Shown: positions 1 through 7,850 of the stretch, piece by piece
How the letters are laid out: every line of letters begins with the position of its first letter
Numbering within the stretch: the stretch's first letter is position 1
Origin: Wylensekiella montiformis
Lineage (GTDB): Bacteria; Bacillota; Negativicutes; Selenomonadales; Selenomonadaceae
Direction: 5' to 3'
Assembly: GCF_009697385.1 (NCBI RefSeq)
Contig: NZ_VUNL01000003.1
Span: forward strand, 124,001-188,000
Length of the DNA stretch: 64,000 nucleotides
Translations under genes and position numbers: made by a program
The notes under the pieces: generated by a model
Database searches by the model: none
Told to the model about the DNA's origin: nothing
Seen by the model: only the letters and a program-made list of their open reading frames with translations

Positions 1-1
1 C

Positions 2-1147
2 CTCGACTACATGGCTCAGCTCAAGGCAAAGCGTCAGCAGGTCATAGACGCCGTCACGCGCATCGGCGGCCAGAAGGATCTCTTCGTCGAGCCGACCATC
101 GGTGCCGAGAGCCCTTGGAACTACCGCAACAAGATGCAGTTCCCGATTGGCCGCATCAAGGGCAGGACTGTCATCGGATGCTTCGCGCAGGGCAGCCATG
201 ATATCATCGACACGCGCGACTGCCGCATCCAAAAGGAAGGCAACAACGAGATCGTCAACGCCGTGCGCGATATCATCACAGAACTGCGCATTCCCGTCTA
301 CGACGAAGACCGCCACACCGGCGTCCTGCGCCATGTCGTCGGCCGCGTCGGCGAGAAGGGCGATCTCATGATCGTCATCGTTACGGCCACGAAGCAGCTG
401 CCGCGTGAGAAAGAGTTCGTCAAGGCCCTGCGCAAGCGCCTGCCGCATGTCGTCAGCATCCACCAGAACATCCAGACGTATCGCAACAACGTCATCATGG
501 GCCGCGAGACGAAACTGCTCTGGGGCAAGCCGACCATCCTCGACCGCATCGGCCGCCTGACCTTCCACATCTCGCCGCGCTCCTTCTTCCAGGTCAATAC
601 GAAGCAGGCGGAAGTCCTCTACAACAAGGCCCTGGAATTCGCGAACCTCAAGGGCGAGGAGACTGTCATCGATGCCTACTGCGGCACCGGCACCATCACG
701 CTGTTCCTCGCGCAGAAGGCCCGCGAAGTCTACGGCATCGAGATCGTCAAGCCGGCCATCCTCGACGCCCAGAAGAACGCGCGCGACAACAACGTCCGCA
801 ACGCCGAGTTTATCGTCGGCGATGCGACAGAAGTCATGCCGCGCCTCTACAAACAGGGCGTGCGCGCCGATGTCGTCGTCGTCGACCCGCCGCGCGCCGG
901 CTGCACCGAGACCGTCCTCAAGACGTTTGCCAATATGCACCCCGAGCGCATCGTCTACGTCTCCTGCAACCCCGCCAGCCTCGCCCGTGACCTCGCCATC
1001 CTCGAAATACTCGGCTACAAAGCTAAAAACGTCCAGCCCGTAGATATGTTTCCTATGACATCGCACGTTGAGTGTTGCACGAAACTTGTCAGAGCCGATC
1101 TTCTAGAGAAAGAGAATGCCGGGAAGGCGAAGAAAACAGAAGAATAA
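2..1147 (+). CDS. rlmD: 23S rRNA (uracil-5-)-methyltransferase, RlmD/RumA family, 5'-partial
   Basis: A SAM-dependent tRNA/rRNA uracil C5-methyltransferase of the TrmA/RlmD family. The reading frame is open to the window edge (LDY before the first Met), so the N-terminal TRAM domain and most of the Fe-S cysteine cluster lie outside; the fourth cluster cysteine is probably the one in RDCRIQ. Visible family motifs are the SAM-binding DAYCGTGTITLF, the DPPRAGC motif and the catalytic-cysteine motif VSCNPASLARD, all near the C-terminus as expected. The gene is markedly GC-rich (GCC/CGC codons) compared with the DNA that follows, so it marks the end of the native chromosome before the mobile region. 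The exact target uracil cannot be told from sequence. Confidence 0.9.
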   Translation, partial: LDYMAQLKAKRQQVIDAVTRIGGQKDLFVEPTIGAESPWNYRNKMQFPIGRIKGRTVIGCFAQGSHDIIDTRDCRIQKEGNNEIVNAVRDIITELRIPVYDEDRHTGVLRHVVGRVGEKGDLMIVIVTATKQLPREKEFVKALRKRLPHVVSIHQNIQTYRNNVIMGRETKLLWGKPTILDRIGRLTFHISPRSFFQVNTKQAEVLYNKALEFANLKGEETVIDAYCGTGTITLFLAQKAREVYGIEIVKPAILDAQKNARDNNVRNAEFIVGDATEVMPRLYKQGVRADVVVVDPPRAGCTETVLKTFANMHPERIVYVSCNPASLARDLAILEILGYKAKNVQPVDMFPMTSHVECCTKLVRADLLEKENAGKAKKTEE

Positions 1148-1182
1148 AAGCCGCGCCGAGCAGTGCAGCTCCATCTGAAAAG

Positions 1183-1214
1183 GGCAAGACCGACAAAATG
1201 GTCTTGCCTTTCTT
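1183..1214 (+). terminator. Rho-independent terminator after rlmD
   Basis: A 9-bp stem (GGCAAGACC / GGTCTTGCC, 1183-1191 with 1200-1208) with an 8-nt loop is followed by a T-rich tail (TTTCTT). It sits 35 bp after the rlmD stop codon and just before the IS200 left end. Confidence 0.75.
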
Positions 1215-1221
1215 GTATATA

Positions 1222-1916
1222 GAAAACCCCTAGTTAGACCAGGGGTTCGATAAAGCTTTAGCGATAAGTCTTTAAAGGATTTAATAAACCTCCCTTGAAG
1301 TATGAAGTTGCGGTCCGTCAACTGCAACCAATACGACAAAGGAGGTATATCGTAATGAAAGATCACGATGTACATAGTTTATCACATACAAAATGGGAGT
1401 GTAAATATCATATTGTATTTGCCCCTAAATACAGAAAAAAGGTCTTTTATGGTCAGAAGCAGTACGAGATTGGTCAAATCTTAAGGGAACTGTGTCTGTG
1501 GAAACAGGTGAACTTGTTAGAAGCCGAGGCCTGTCCTGACCACATCCATATTTTAGTTGAGATACCGCCAAAGATTAGCGTGTCTAATTTTATGGGCTTT
1601 TTGAAGGGGAAGAGCAGTTTGATGATTTACGAGAAATGGGGGAATATGAAGTACAAATATAAAAATCGAAGCTTTTGGTGTCGAGGGTACTATGTAAGTA
1701 CGGTAGGCAAGAACGAAAAGAAAATAACGGAATACATTCAGAACCAGCTGAAGGAAGATTACATGTCGGAACAGTTGGTACTGGATATGACAGACCCGTT
1801 TACGGGTAGCCGGAAATAGTAAGCGTATGACGGACCGACAAGCGCTTTTAAGCGCAGCTGGTAAGCAGAGGCCTTATAAGGCCGTAAATATAAAACCCCC
1901 GGCTATGCCGGGGGAT
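1222..1916 (+). mobile_element. IS200/IS605-family element (IS200-type, tnpA only)
   Basis: A single-gene IS200-type element. Sub-terminal hairpins typical of this family flank tnpA: left AACCCC..GGGGTT (about 1225-1247), right an 8-bp stem CCCCCGGC/GCCGGGGG with a TAT loop (1896-1914). No inverted repeats or target duplication are expected, because these elements move as single strands. The exact cleavage sites are not identified, so the ends are approximate. Confidence 0.75.
1355..1819 (+). CDS. tnpA: IS200-type HUH transposase TnpA (Y1)
   Basis: A Y1 transposase of 154 aa, the usual length for IS200. The HUH metal-binding motif is in CPDHIHILVE and the likely catalytic tyrosine is in WCRGYYVST. 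The start is the ATG preceded by AAAGGAGG (spacing 9); the frame is open further upstream but the extension has no ribosome-binding site and runs into the left-end hairpin. The protein appears full length with no internal stop, so the element may be active. Confidence 0.9.
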   Translation: MKDHDVHSLSHTKWECKYHIVFAPKYRKKVFYGQKQYEIGQILRELCLWKQVNLLEAEACPDHIHILVEIPPKISVSNFMGFLKGKSSLMIYEKWGNMKYKYKNRSFWCRGYYVSTVGKNEKKITEYIQNQLKEDYMSEQLVLDMTDPFTGSRK

Positions 1917-1939
1917 ATTTATTCGTATGCAATGGTCCA

Positions 1940-1968
1940 TTGACAATATGTCTTATACGACATATAAT
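1940..1968 (+). promoter_or_regulatory. higBA promoter with palindromic operator in the spacer
   Basis: A consensus sigma-A promoter: TTGACA (1940-1945), 17-bp spacer, TATAAT (1963-1968), 25 bp before the toxin start. A palindrome ATATGTC-N6-GACATAT (1946-1965) fills the spacer and overlaps the -10. This placement is typical of autorepression by the antitoxin; binding by HigA is an inference. Confidence 0.7.
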
Positions 1969-1992
1969 GAAGAAAAACAAGGGTAGACGGAA

Positions 1993-2340
1993 ATGTTTGA
2001 GATTGAGTTTTATGATACGGAAGACGGGAGCACGCCGGTGCAAGAGTTTCTGGATTCCTTAGAACCCAAAATGAAAGCAAAAGTGTTCAGAACAATTGAC
2101 CTCTTGGAGCAAAATGGGCCGGCACTCAAGCTGCCATATTCAAGGCCAATTGGAGATGGAATATTTGAGTTAAGAACGAAACAAGGTTCTGACATTACGC
2201 GGGTTCTCTATTTTTTCTTTATAGAAAAGAGAGCGATTCTGACAAACGGTTTCGTAAAAAAGACGCAGAAGACGCCTCCCGCAGCTATCGAGCTGGCAAG
2301 GAAATACAAAACGGATTACGAAAGGAGATTCGGACGATGA
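1993..2340 (+). CDS. higB: HigB/RelE-superfamily (Gp49-like) toxin
   Basis: A 115-aa RelE-superfamily mRNA interferase of the phage-derived Gp49/HigB type. The opening FEIEFYDTEDGSTPVQEF and the core KLPYSRPIGDGIFELR followed by RVLYFF are characteristic, as is the C-terminal FVKKTQKTP. Such toxins cleave mRNA on the ribosome and are neutralised by the downstream XRE antitoxin. Toxin-first order and a 4-bp ATGA overlap with the antitoxin are the usual HigBA arrangement. No damage is seen. Confidence 0.85.
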   Translation: MFEIEFYDTEDGSTPVQEFLDSLEPKMKAKVFRTIDLLEQNGPALKLPYSRPIGDGIFELRTKQGSDITRVLYFFFIEKRAILTNGFVKKTQKTPPAAIELARKYKTDYERRFGR

Positions 2341-2636
2341 GTAGCTACAATGATTACAAGCGAAAAGCGCTGGAGAACCCAGATGTGAAAGCAGAATATG
2401 AGGCTCTCCAGCCGGAATACGATATTATCCAGGCGATGATTGATGCGAGGAATAAAGAAGGGTTAACGCAGAAAGAATTGTCTGAAAGGACGGGAATCAC
2501 ACAGGCGGATATCAGCCGCATTGAAAATGGAACCAGAAATCCCTCTCTTGGAATGGTAAAACGGCTGGCACATGGTCTTGGCATGAGACTTAAGATTGAA
2601 TTCATCCCTGAAGGTGCAATAAAGACCGCAAAATAA
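2337..2636 (+). CDS. higA: HigA-type XRE antitoxin
   Basis: A 99-aa antitoxin with a helix-turn-helix of the XRE/HTH_3 type (LTQKELSERTGITQADISRIENG, about residues 43-65). It overlaps the toxin stop by 4 bp, so translation is coupled. It probably represses the pair through the palindrome in the promoter spacer. The C-terminal LGMRLKIEFIPE matches HigA proteins. It appears intact. Confidence 0.88.
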   Translation: MSSYNDYKRKALENPDVKAEYEALQPEYDIIQAMIDARNKEGLTQKELSERTGITQADISRIENGTRNPSLGMVKRLAHGLGMRLKIEFIPEGAIKTAK

Positions 2637-2693
2637 ATATGTAATGAACATATGTTAAATTGGGCAGACACTCCATGATCGGAGCACCTGCTC

Positions 2694-2954
2694 TTATTCG
2701 TTGATGTCGATCTCAAGCCCTGATTTGAACCGGACGGCAAGGTGGTCGTCGTAAACGGTGATCTGCTGGATCAGCTTTCGGACGAGGCTTTCGTCGAATT
2801 CGGTGATTTCGGATTGCTGACTACCGATGAAGTCCTGCAGCTCCTTGATCCGGTTCATGGCTTCTTCCCGGTGATAACTATCGACCTCGGACTTTTCTTT
2901 TTGGTCGCGGAGCCGGAAAATCTCATCAGCGATGGCATTGTATGGCTCTGATGT
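2694..2954 (-). pseudogene. Large serine recombinase, C-terminal remnant 1
   Basis: Read on the minus strand, this encodes only the last 85 or so residues of a large serine recombinase: a coiled-coil stretch (FRLRDQKEKSEVDSYHREEA) followed by the family's terminal motif ITEFDESLVRKLI..ITVYDDHLAVRFKSG.EIDI and a stop. The catalytic and DNA-binding domains are absent; the frame stops matching at about 2954. It is the first of three such tails in the first 8 kb, a sign of repeated recombinase-borne insertions and deletions. Confidence 0.75.
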
Positions 2955-3010
2955 GGCGGTTGATAGAGTAAATATATTTCTCTATCAGTCGTTTTTTTTG
3001 CTTATAAGCA

Positions 3011-3039
3011 TTGACATATCGCGAAAGATAGATATAATA
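3011..3039 (+). promoter_or_regulatory. arsR promoter and putative ArsR operator 1
   Basis: TTGACA (3011-3016), 16-bp spacer, TATAAT (3033-3038), 6 bp before the arsR start. The spacer carries ACATATCG-N2-AAAG-N2-AGATATAA, which recurs upstream of the radical-SAM gene (3409-3432). The position between -35 and -10 suits an autorepressor. Confidence 0.65.
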
Positions 3040-3044
3040 AACGT

Positions 3045-3359
3045 ATGGATAAGATTGAAGTTTTTAAAGCACTATCAAATGAAACTCGGCTCAGTATTAT
3101 TGAGTGGTTGAAGGAACCGGAGAAAAACTTTCCGCCGCAGGGAGGACATTTTGATGATGTGGTGGATCTGAAAGGCGGTGTGTGTGTTGGAAGCATCCGC
3201 GACAAAGCCGGGATATCACAGTCAACCGTATCTCATTACCTAGATATGCTGCAAAAAGCAGGCTTGCTTCTTTCCGAAAGGCGCGGAAAGTGGACATATT
3301 ACAGACGGAATGAAGAGACCCTCGCTGCGCTGGCAGACTACTTTGGTCACGAAATTTAA
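3045..3359 (+). CDS. ArsR-family winged-helix repressor
   Basis: A 104-aa ArsR/SmtB-family transcriptional regulator. It opens with FKALSNETRLSIIEWL, the family's first helices, and the recognition segment is AGISQSTVSHYLDMLQKAGLL followed by the wing RRGKWTYYRRN. A longer than usual insert (residues 24-46, FPPQGGHFDDVV..GGVCVGSI) precedes the helix-turn-helix; its single Cys does not make a classical CxC metal site. It probably controls itself and the following radical-SAM cassette, since both carry the same operator-like sequence. The inducer is unknown. Confidence 0.85.
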   Translation: MDKIEVFKALSNETRLSIIEWLKEPEKNFPPQGGHFDDVVDLKGGVCVGSIRDKAGISQSTVSHYLDMLQKAGLLLSERRGKWTYYRRNEETLAALADYFGHEI

Positions 3360-3375
3360 GTTGTGCATAGATTAG

Positions 3376-3398
3376 ACGGGATGAAGATCCCGTTTAAT
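3376..3398 (+). terminator. Short terminator-like hairpin after arsR
   Basis: ACGGGA/TCCCGT stem (3376-3381 with 3388-3393), 6-nt loop, then TTAATTT. The weak stem may allow partial read-through. Confidence 0.45.
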
Positions 3399-3408
3399 TT
3401 AAACCATT

Positions 3409-3434
3409 ACATATCGATAAAGCGAGATATAAGG
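3409..3434 (+). promoter_or_regulatory. Putative ArsR operator 2 upstream of the radical-SAM cassette
   Basis: ACATATCG-N2-AAAG-N2-AGATATAA, identical at all 20 non-N positions with the sequence in the arsR promoter, starting 52 bp before the radical-SAM start codon. No clear -35/-10 pair was recognised around it. The shared site suggests one regulator for both units. Confidence 0.5.
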
Positions 3435-3460
3435 ATATATAGAAACGAGGAGGAATTCGT

Positions 3461-4339
3461 ATGCATTTTTCATGTGGAATCGTCAGACCGCCTTATGAGG
3501 CTGGTTCCTGTTTTTTACAAGTAACGTCGGGTTGTTCGCATAATAAGTGCCGCTTTTGCACCTTTTACAAGGAAGCACCTTTTTCCGTATCTCCGGAGAG
3601 TGAGATACGGGAGGATCTTCAGGAGATCCGGAATTCCGGATGGAAGGTAAAGCGGATTTTTCTGCAGGGGGCAGATCCGTTCCTGCTGAGCTACGACAGG
3701 CTTAAAAGAATCATGGACCTGATCAAAGAATACCTGCCCTGGGGCGTTTCCGTTGGTGGATATGGCCGGGTTGACAGCGTAAAGAACAAGTCTGTGGAGC
3801 AGCTTAAGTCACTGAAAGAAATGGGATATGACATGATCGTATTCGGAATCGAGTCGGGCGATGATGCTGTCCTCGATAAGATGAACAAGGGCTATCATGC
3901 TAGTGATATCGTAGAGCAGCTTTCCAAGCTGGATGAAGCAGGAATGCATTATTCCGTCATCTTCTTATACGGACTGGGAGGCCATGATTATGGTATGGGG
4001 CATGCCGTCAAAACAGCAGAAGTGTTAAACCACCTGTCGCCCGTCAGAGTACTGGCTTCCGGGCTCTCGATCTTCCCTGACACACCGCTTATGGAGGAAG
4101 TAAGAAGAGGTGAGTTCGTAGAGGCTACAGAGACAGAGAAGATACAGGAACTGTATACCTTTGTGAAGACGCTTGATATCCACACTCTGCTGGATGCGAC
4201 GAATATCGCCAACATGATGCCGGTATATGGACATCTTCCGGAGGACAAAGAGAAGATACTGGCGATGCTCAAACAGGGTGCAGACGAACAGGGGGAAGAG
4301 CGATTGCGGATGCGAAGAGACAGCATGAGAAGCCTGTGA
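3461..4339 (+). CDS. Radical SAM protein (CSHNKCxFC family)
   Basis: A 292-aa radical SAM enzyme. The [4Fe-4S]-binding cysteines are C25, C30 and C33 in SGCSHNKCRFC, a CX4CX2C spacing seen in a group of B12-independent Elp3/HemN-like radical SAM proteins. The rest of the TIM barrel follows (QGADPFLL, VSVGGYGRV, MIVFGIESGDD, the glycine-rich SAM contact near IFLYGLGG). The start is the ATG after GAGGAGG (spacing 7). It is first of a three-gene unit with a DsbA-like protein and a flavin oxidoreductase now truncated. Its substrate is not known. Confidence 0.75.
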   Translation: MHFSCGIVRPPYEAGSCFLQVTSGCSHNKCRFCTFYKEAPFSVSPESEIREDLQEIRNSGWKVKRIFLQGADPFLLSYDRLKRIMDLIKEYLPWGVSVGGYGRVDSVKNKSVEQLKSLKEMGYDMIVFGIESGDDAVLDKMNKGYHASDIVEQLSKLDEAGMHYSVIFLYGLGGHDYGMGHAVKTAEVLNHLSPVRVLASGLSIFPDTPLMEEVRRGEFVEATETEKIQELYTFVKTLDIHTLLDATNIANMMPVYGHLPEDKEKILAMLKQGADEQGEERLRMRRDSMRSL

Positions 4340-4363
4340 CCAGGATAAAAAGGCGGTCTTTAG

Positions 4364-5044
4364 ATGAAAGTGTATTATATTTTTGACAGCTATTGTGGAT
4401 GGTGCTATGGGTTTGAAACAATTCTTAAAGCGTTTATTGAAGCACATCCGGAATTGGAAGTAACGGTGTTATCAGGTAGATTATTTATGGACGGTCATTC
4501 GCTTTCGGCATTTCCGTATATGAGTGATACGAATAAAAGAATTGCGGATATGTTTGGAGTAGAATTCGGCAAGCCATATCTGAACCTGTTAGAGACGGGA
4601 AGTATGGTTCCTGACTCGAATGATGCCGCCATAGGATTTGGAGTTCTCAGGAGCTTCTTACCTAAAGGAGAACATGTTAATCTTGCGTCAAAGATGCATG
4701 AAGCATTCTATTTGGATGGTAAATCACTTTCTGACGTGGAGACGATCGGATCAATCGCCAAATCCTATGACCTTCCTGCAGACAAGATCGCAGAGGAGTT
4801 CATCCGTATTTCTGAAGAGGGCAAGTACCATCCGGACTTTTATGAGGCAAGAAAAATAGGAGTCACATCCTTCCCGACGCTGTTTCTTGAAATAAATGGG
4901 AAGCATTATGACTTAAAAGGAAGTGCGATTACCCTCAATGATTTAGAGGAAAATCTGAATATCATTAAGGAAAAGGGCGGGATCCTCAATGATGGATACA
5001 ATACGCCCGTTGCCTGTAATATCGACGGTACAGGTTGTTCATAA
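4364..5044 (+). CDS. DsbA-family (FrnE-like) thiol-disulfide oxidoreductase
   Basis: A 226-aa thioredoxin-fold protein of the DsbA/FrnE group. The redox motif is C11-G-W-C14 directly after the first strand (YYIFDSYCGWCYGFE), and the cis-proline region is GVTSFPTLFLEINGKHYDL. There is no signal peptide, so it is probably cytoplasmic like FrnE. A C-terminal CNIDGTGCS adds two further cysteines. It lies 24 bp after the radical-SAM gene and 20 bp before the flavin oxidoreductase fragment, so the three were one redox cassette. Confidence 0.75.
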   Translation: MKVYYIFDSYCGWCYGFETILKAFIEAHPELEVTVLSGRLFMDGHSLSAFPYMSDTNKRIADMFGVEFGKPYLNLLETGSMVPDSNDAAIGFGVLRSFLPKGEHVNLASKMHEAFYLDGKSLSDVETIGSIAKSYDLPADKIAEEFIRISEEGKYHPDFYEARKIGVTSFPTLFLEINGKHYDLKGSAITLNDLEENLNIIKEKGGILNDGYNTPVACNIDGTGCS

Positions 5045-5064
5045 GTTATTTGAAGGAAGGCATT

Positions 5065-5328
5065 ATGAAACTGACGAAAATATTTGAACCAATCACGATC
5101 AGCAAGACGGAGTTTAAAAACCGCATGGTGGTCTCCGCTATGGTCACGAATTACTGTAACGAAGGCGGAACGCCGACTGAAAAATTCATGGCTTATCATG
5201 AACACAAGGCAAAGGGCGGATATGGGATCATCATCACAGAGAATTTTGCCGTAACAAGGACTGCGGGGGCATCGAAAACACCGGCAGGTCTTTGGGAAGA
5301 TAGGCAGATAGATCCGTTACGACAGCTT
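5065..5328 (+). pseudogene. NADH:flavin oxidoreductase (old yellow enzyme family), 5' fragment
   Basis: The first 88 or so codons of an old-yellow-enzyme-type flavin oxidoreductase: MKLTKIFEPITI, FKNRMVVSAMVTNY and the strand GGYGIIITENFAV. A good ribosome-binding site (GAAGGAGG is approximated by GAAGGAAGG) precedes the ATG. At about 5325-5330 the sequence switches directly into the tail of a serine recombinase in another frame, so the remaining three quarters of the enzyme are lost. Confidence 0.75.
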
Positions 5329-5563
5329 GGTGGAACGGTACGACAAGGCACGAAAGCAGTTTGATGAAGCGAACCGCCAGATATCGGAAAAGAACGCAAG
5401 GTCAGAACGGATCGAGGATTTCATCGGGAAGCTGAAAGAACAGAACGGTGTGATTCAGGAATTTGATTCGTGGCTGTGGGCCTGCATGGTGGATTTCGTC
5501 ACAGTAGGCCGCCGGAAGGAGATGATTTTCACCTTTCGGGACGGTACCGAGATAGAGGTATAA
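5324..5563 (+). pseudogene. Large serine recombinase, C-terminal remnant 2
   Basis: Plus-strand tail of a large serine recombinase: LVERYDKARKQFDEA (coiled coil), RIEDFIGKLKEQNGVIQEFD, WLWACMVDFVTVGR and the terminal FTFRDGTEIEV before the stop. Only the last 79 or so residues survive. Its 5' end coincides with the break in the flavin oxidoreductase gene, so the junction records a deletion between the two. Confidence 0.75.
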
Positions 5564-5585
5564 CTGAACATAAATCAGGCGACAG

Positions 5586-5613
5586 ACACTCCGCTCCGGC
5601 GGGGTGTTTTTTT
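5586..5613 (+). terminator. Strong terminator after recombinase remnant 2
   Basis: Stem ACACTCCGC/GCGGGGTGT (5586-5594 with 5599-5607, one G-T pair), TCCG tetraloop, run of seven T. Confidence 0.85.
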
Positions 5614-5676
5614 GTTGAGTGGCAGAGTGGAATCATTTTAATCGAAATGTTATAATGTTTGAAAATTGAGGGGTTG

Positions 5677-5909
5677 AGACCTTGATCATAAACCGATTGA
5701 GCAGAGGAGGCGAGATGATGGCCTCCCTCCAGCCCGCCGTATTATAGGTAGAAAAACATGTGGACCAGTTACCGCAAACGGAGAGCAGGTGTAAAAACGT
5801 CGATTTTCGGCTTAGGGCAGTTCCCGCGAACGGGCGGAAATGTGTACGGAATCTAGACATTCAGGTGCTTGTCTCGTGCCACGTTCGAGACGGTAGTATT
5901 GATGTCAAA
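5677..5909 (+). repeat. Structured non-coding repeat, copy 1
   Basis: A 233-bp sequence with a diverged second copy at 26069-26307, both beginning AGACCTTGATCATAA and ending TTGATGTCAAA. Conserved blocks include GATGGCCTCCCTCC and two internal GTT-N-CCGC-R-AACG units (about 5769 and 5821). Direct-orientation inverted arms GTCTCG/CGAGAC lie near the 3' end. No convincing ORF occurs on either strand. Unrelated DNA follows the TTGATGTCAAA edge in each copy, so this looks like a mobile-element end or a small non-autonomous element. An IS605/TnpB-type right end with its RNA is one possibility that I cannot confirm. Confidence 0.6.
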
Positions 5910-6053
5910 GGTAGGAGTGGAATAAGCTCAAAAGCTCTTGATTTCAGGCACTTTTTGGAGTTAGTATATAAATAATACAAGTCAAAATGAGAAATCCTAA
6001 ATAAGTTCATGACATGGTACAATATATGTACCTATCTTGAGGAGGATTTCAGA

Positions 6054-6239
6054 ATGGCTAAACAACATGACAAACAGTTTAAACTTGACGCAATTCAATA
6101 TTACGAAGAGCATAAGAAAGCTTGGCTTGCGTGGCTGCGCCAATAACCTAGGCATCGGTTACAGCACTTTGACCAAGTGGCGGAAAGAACTTCGTGACTC
6201 CGGCGATATCGTTGTAAGAGGTTCCGGCAACTTACGATG
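6054..6239 (+). pseudogene. IS3-family transposase OrfA, frameshifted and truncated
   Basis: The start MAKQHDKQFKLDAIQYYEEHK is a typical IS3-family OrfA N-terminus with a good ribosome-binding site (GAGGAGG). The frame breaks at about 6119-6125 and the downstream helix-turn-helix (LGLRGCANNLGIGYSTLTKWRKEL) continues in another frame, ending abruptly after VVRGSGN. Everything after is unrelated. It is a dead fragment. Confidence 0.7.
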
Positions 6240-6421
6240 ACCGCTTTCTTGTGAAGCCTACGAAGTCAGCCGTGGCTATGATGCCGGACACAAATAGAGA
6301 ACTGCCGTATGACGGAGCAAAGGAAATGCTGCTCGTTGATGACGTTGAGAATAAGGAATTCCTGAGAGAACTTCTGGACGAAATGTACGAGGAGCTTCCT
6401 GCTTCAAAGGAAAAGAAGTAA
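6240..6421 (+). pseudogene. C-terminal fragment of an unidentified protein
   Basis: A frame ending at 6421 encodes DDRFLVKPTKSAVAMMPD, PYDGAKEMLLVDDVENKEF and LLDEMYEELPASKEKK. It has no start codon context and begins exactly where the IS3 OrfA remnant stops, so it seems to be the 3' end of a gene cut by that insertion or a later deletion. I do not recognise the family. Confidence 0.4.
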
Positions 6422-6481
6422 GCACACACCAAGGCTTCCACACCTCTTTTAGCGGCGGGGAGCGGGAAAGAAGTGAAAAGA

Positions 6482-7084
6482 ATGGACGCTGTTATATACA
6501 TCCACGGCAAGGGAGGCAACGCGGCTGAGGCGGAGCATTACAATTTGCTGTTTTCTTCCTGTAATGTGATCGGACTTGAGTACAAGGGCTTTACACCGTG
6601 GGAAGCAGGAATGGAAATACATGCTGCTGTTGCAGAACTGAATGCAGAATATGATAGGATTATTCTGATTGCCAACAGCATCGGCGCGTATTTCTCTATG
6701 AACGCAGATATCGAGAGATATGTCACTCACGCCTTTTTCATATCTCCCATCGTGAATATGGAGAAGCTGATCAGCGACATGATGGGCTGGGCTGGCATCA
6801 CAGAGTCGGAGTTGCAGAAGAATGGAACTATTCACACAGATTTTGGTGAAGACCTGTCATGGGAGTACCTTTCTTATGTGAGAGAGCATCCTGTGGACTG
6901 GAACGTTCCAACCGATATTCTCTACGGAAGCGCAGACAATCTGACATTCGCCGATACAATTATGGATTTTGCTCAGACGCATCATGTGAGTATTACCGTT
7001 ATGGAGAACGGTGAGCACTGGTTCCACACGGAGGAGCAGATGCAGTTCCTCGATAACTGGCTCAAAAACAAATTGGATAGTTAA
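6482..7084 (+). CDS. Alpha/beta-hydrolase fold protein
   Basis: A protein of about 200 aa with an alpha/beta-hydrolase layout: DAVIYIHGKGGNA at the oxyanion strand, the nucleophile elbow ANSIGAYF (Ser in N-S-I-G), an acid candidate in DILYGSADNLTF and a C-terminal histidine in MENGEHWFHTEEQ. The substrate is unknown; small cytoplasmic esterase/peptidase-like family members have this size. GTG at 6473 is an alternative start; ATG at 6482 was chosen because it begins directly at the first strand. The gene appears intact among broken neighbours. Confidence 0.7.
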   Translation: MDAVIYIHGKGGNAAEAEHYNLLFSSCNVIGLEYKGFTPWEAGMEIHAAVAELNAEYDRIILIANSIGAYFSMNADIERYVTHAFFISPIVNMEKLISDMMGWAGITESELQKNGTIHTDFGEDLSWEYLSYVREHPVDWNVPTDILYGSADNLTFADTIMDFAQTHHVSITVMENGEHWFHTEEQMQFLDNWLKNKLDS

Positions 7085-7242
7085 GCCTGCTGGCTTGATT
7101 ATAAATATCATTTTAAGGAGAGTACTGTTTGAAAAAGTACAACACACTGGAGATTGTCGGCTGACCGGGAGGCTTGCAGACGATCAAAACAAACCTCCCG
7201 CTGAAAGGCAATTGCAGTCAACAATTTTCAGGAGGAAAAACA

Positions 7243-7722
7243 ATGAATACAAATGACTACATCATTCGTTTAGAAAGAACTGAAGACTATAGAGAAGTTG
7301 AGAATCTCGTCAGAGAATCGTTCTGGAACGTCTACCGTCCGGGATGCGGTGAGCATTATGTGCTCCATGTGCTGCGTGATGATCCGGCTTTCATCAAGGA
7401 ACTTGATTTCGTCATGGAGCAGGATGACAGACTGATCGGACAGAATATGTTCATGAAGACGATTATCGAAGCGGATGACGGCAAGGTGATCCCTGTCCTG
7501 ACAATGGGGCCGATTGGCATCACTCCAGAACTCAAACGCAAGGGTTATGGAAAGGTGCTGCTTGCTTACTCTCTGGAGAAGGCGGCCGGACTCGGCTATG
7601 GCGCTGTTCTGTTTGAAGGCAATATCGGATTCTACAGCAAGTGCGGCTTTACTTATGCCCGTGAGTTTGGTATCCGCTATCATGACCTGCCGGAAGGCGC
7701 GGATGACTCCTTATGTGGATGA
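7243..7722 (+). pseudogene. GNAT-family N-acetyltransferase, C-terminally damaged
   Basis: A GNAT acetyltransferase of the YhbS-like type: RLERTEDYREVENLVRESF at the N-terminus and the acetyl-CoA motif PELKRKGYGKVLLAYSLEKA, then GFYSKCGF. The ATG is preceded by AGGAGG. After HDLPEGAD the frame ends quickly (DSLCG), but the true family tail (TPYVDDSDVEKFDKGFPAKK) continues in another frame up to 7795. A deletion with frameshift near 7705-7715 has therefore removed the segment between. The catalytic core may still fold; function is doubtful. Confidence 0.7.
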
Positions 7723-7803
7723 TTCCGATGTGGAGAAATTCGACAAGGGATTCCCCGCAAAGAAGGAGTTGAAACTTCCGGGACAGATTATCTAAACGAG
7801 ACC

Positions 7804-7850
7804 AAGGCTCCTCACTACCGACAAATGCGTCGGCGGCGAGGAGCCTTTTT
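7804..7850 (+). terminator. Strong terminator after the GNAT gene
   Basis: Stem AAGGCTCCTC/GAGGAGCCTT (7804-7813 with 7838-7847) enclosing an inner CCGAC/GTCGG stem, followed by five T. Confidence 0.85.

Noticed and set aside
2742-2951. Plus-strand open frame of 69 codons
   Set aside because: The complementary strand reads as the conserved C-terminus of a serine recombinase, so the plus-strand frame is a shadow.
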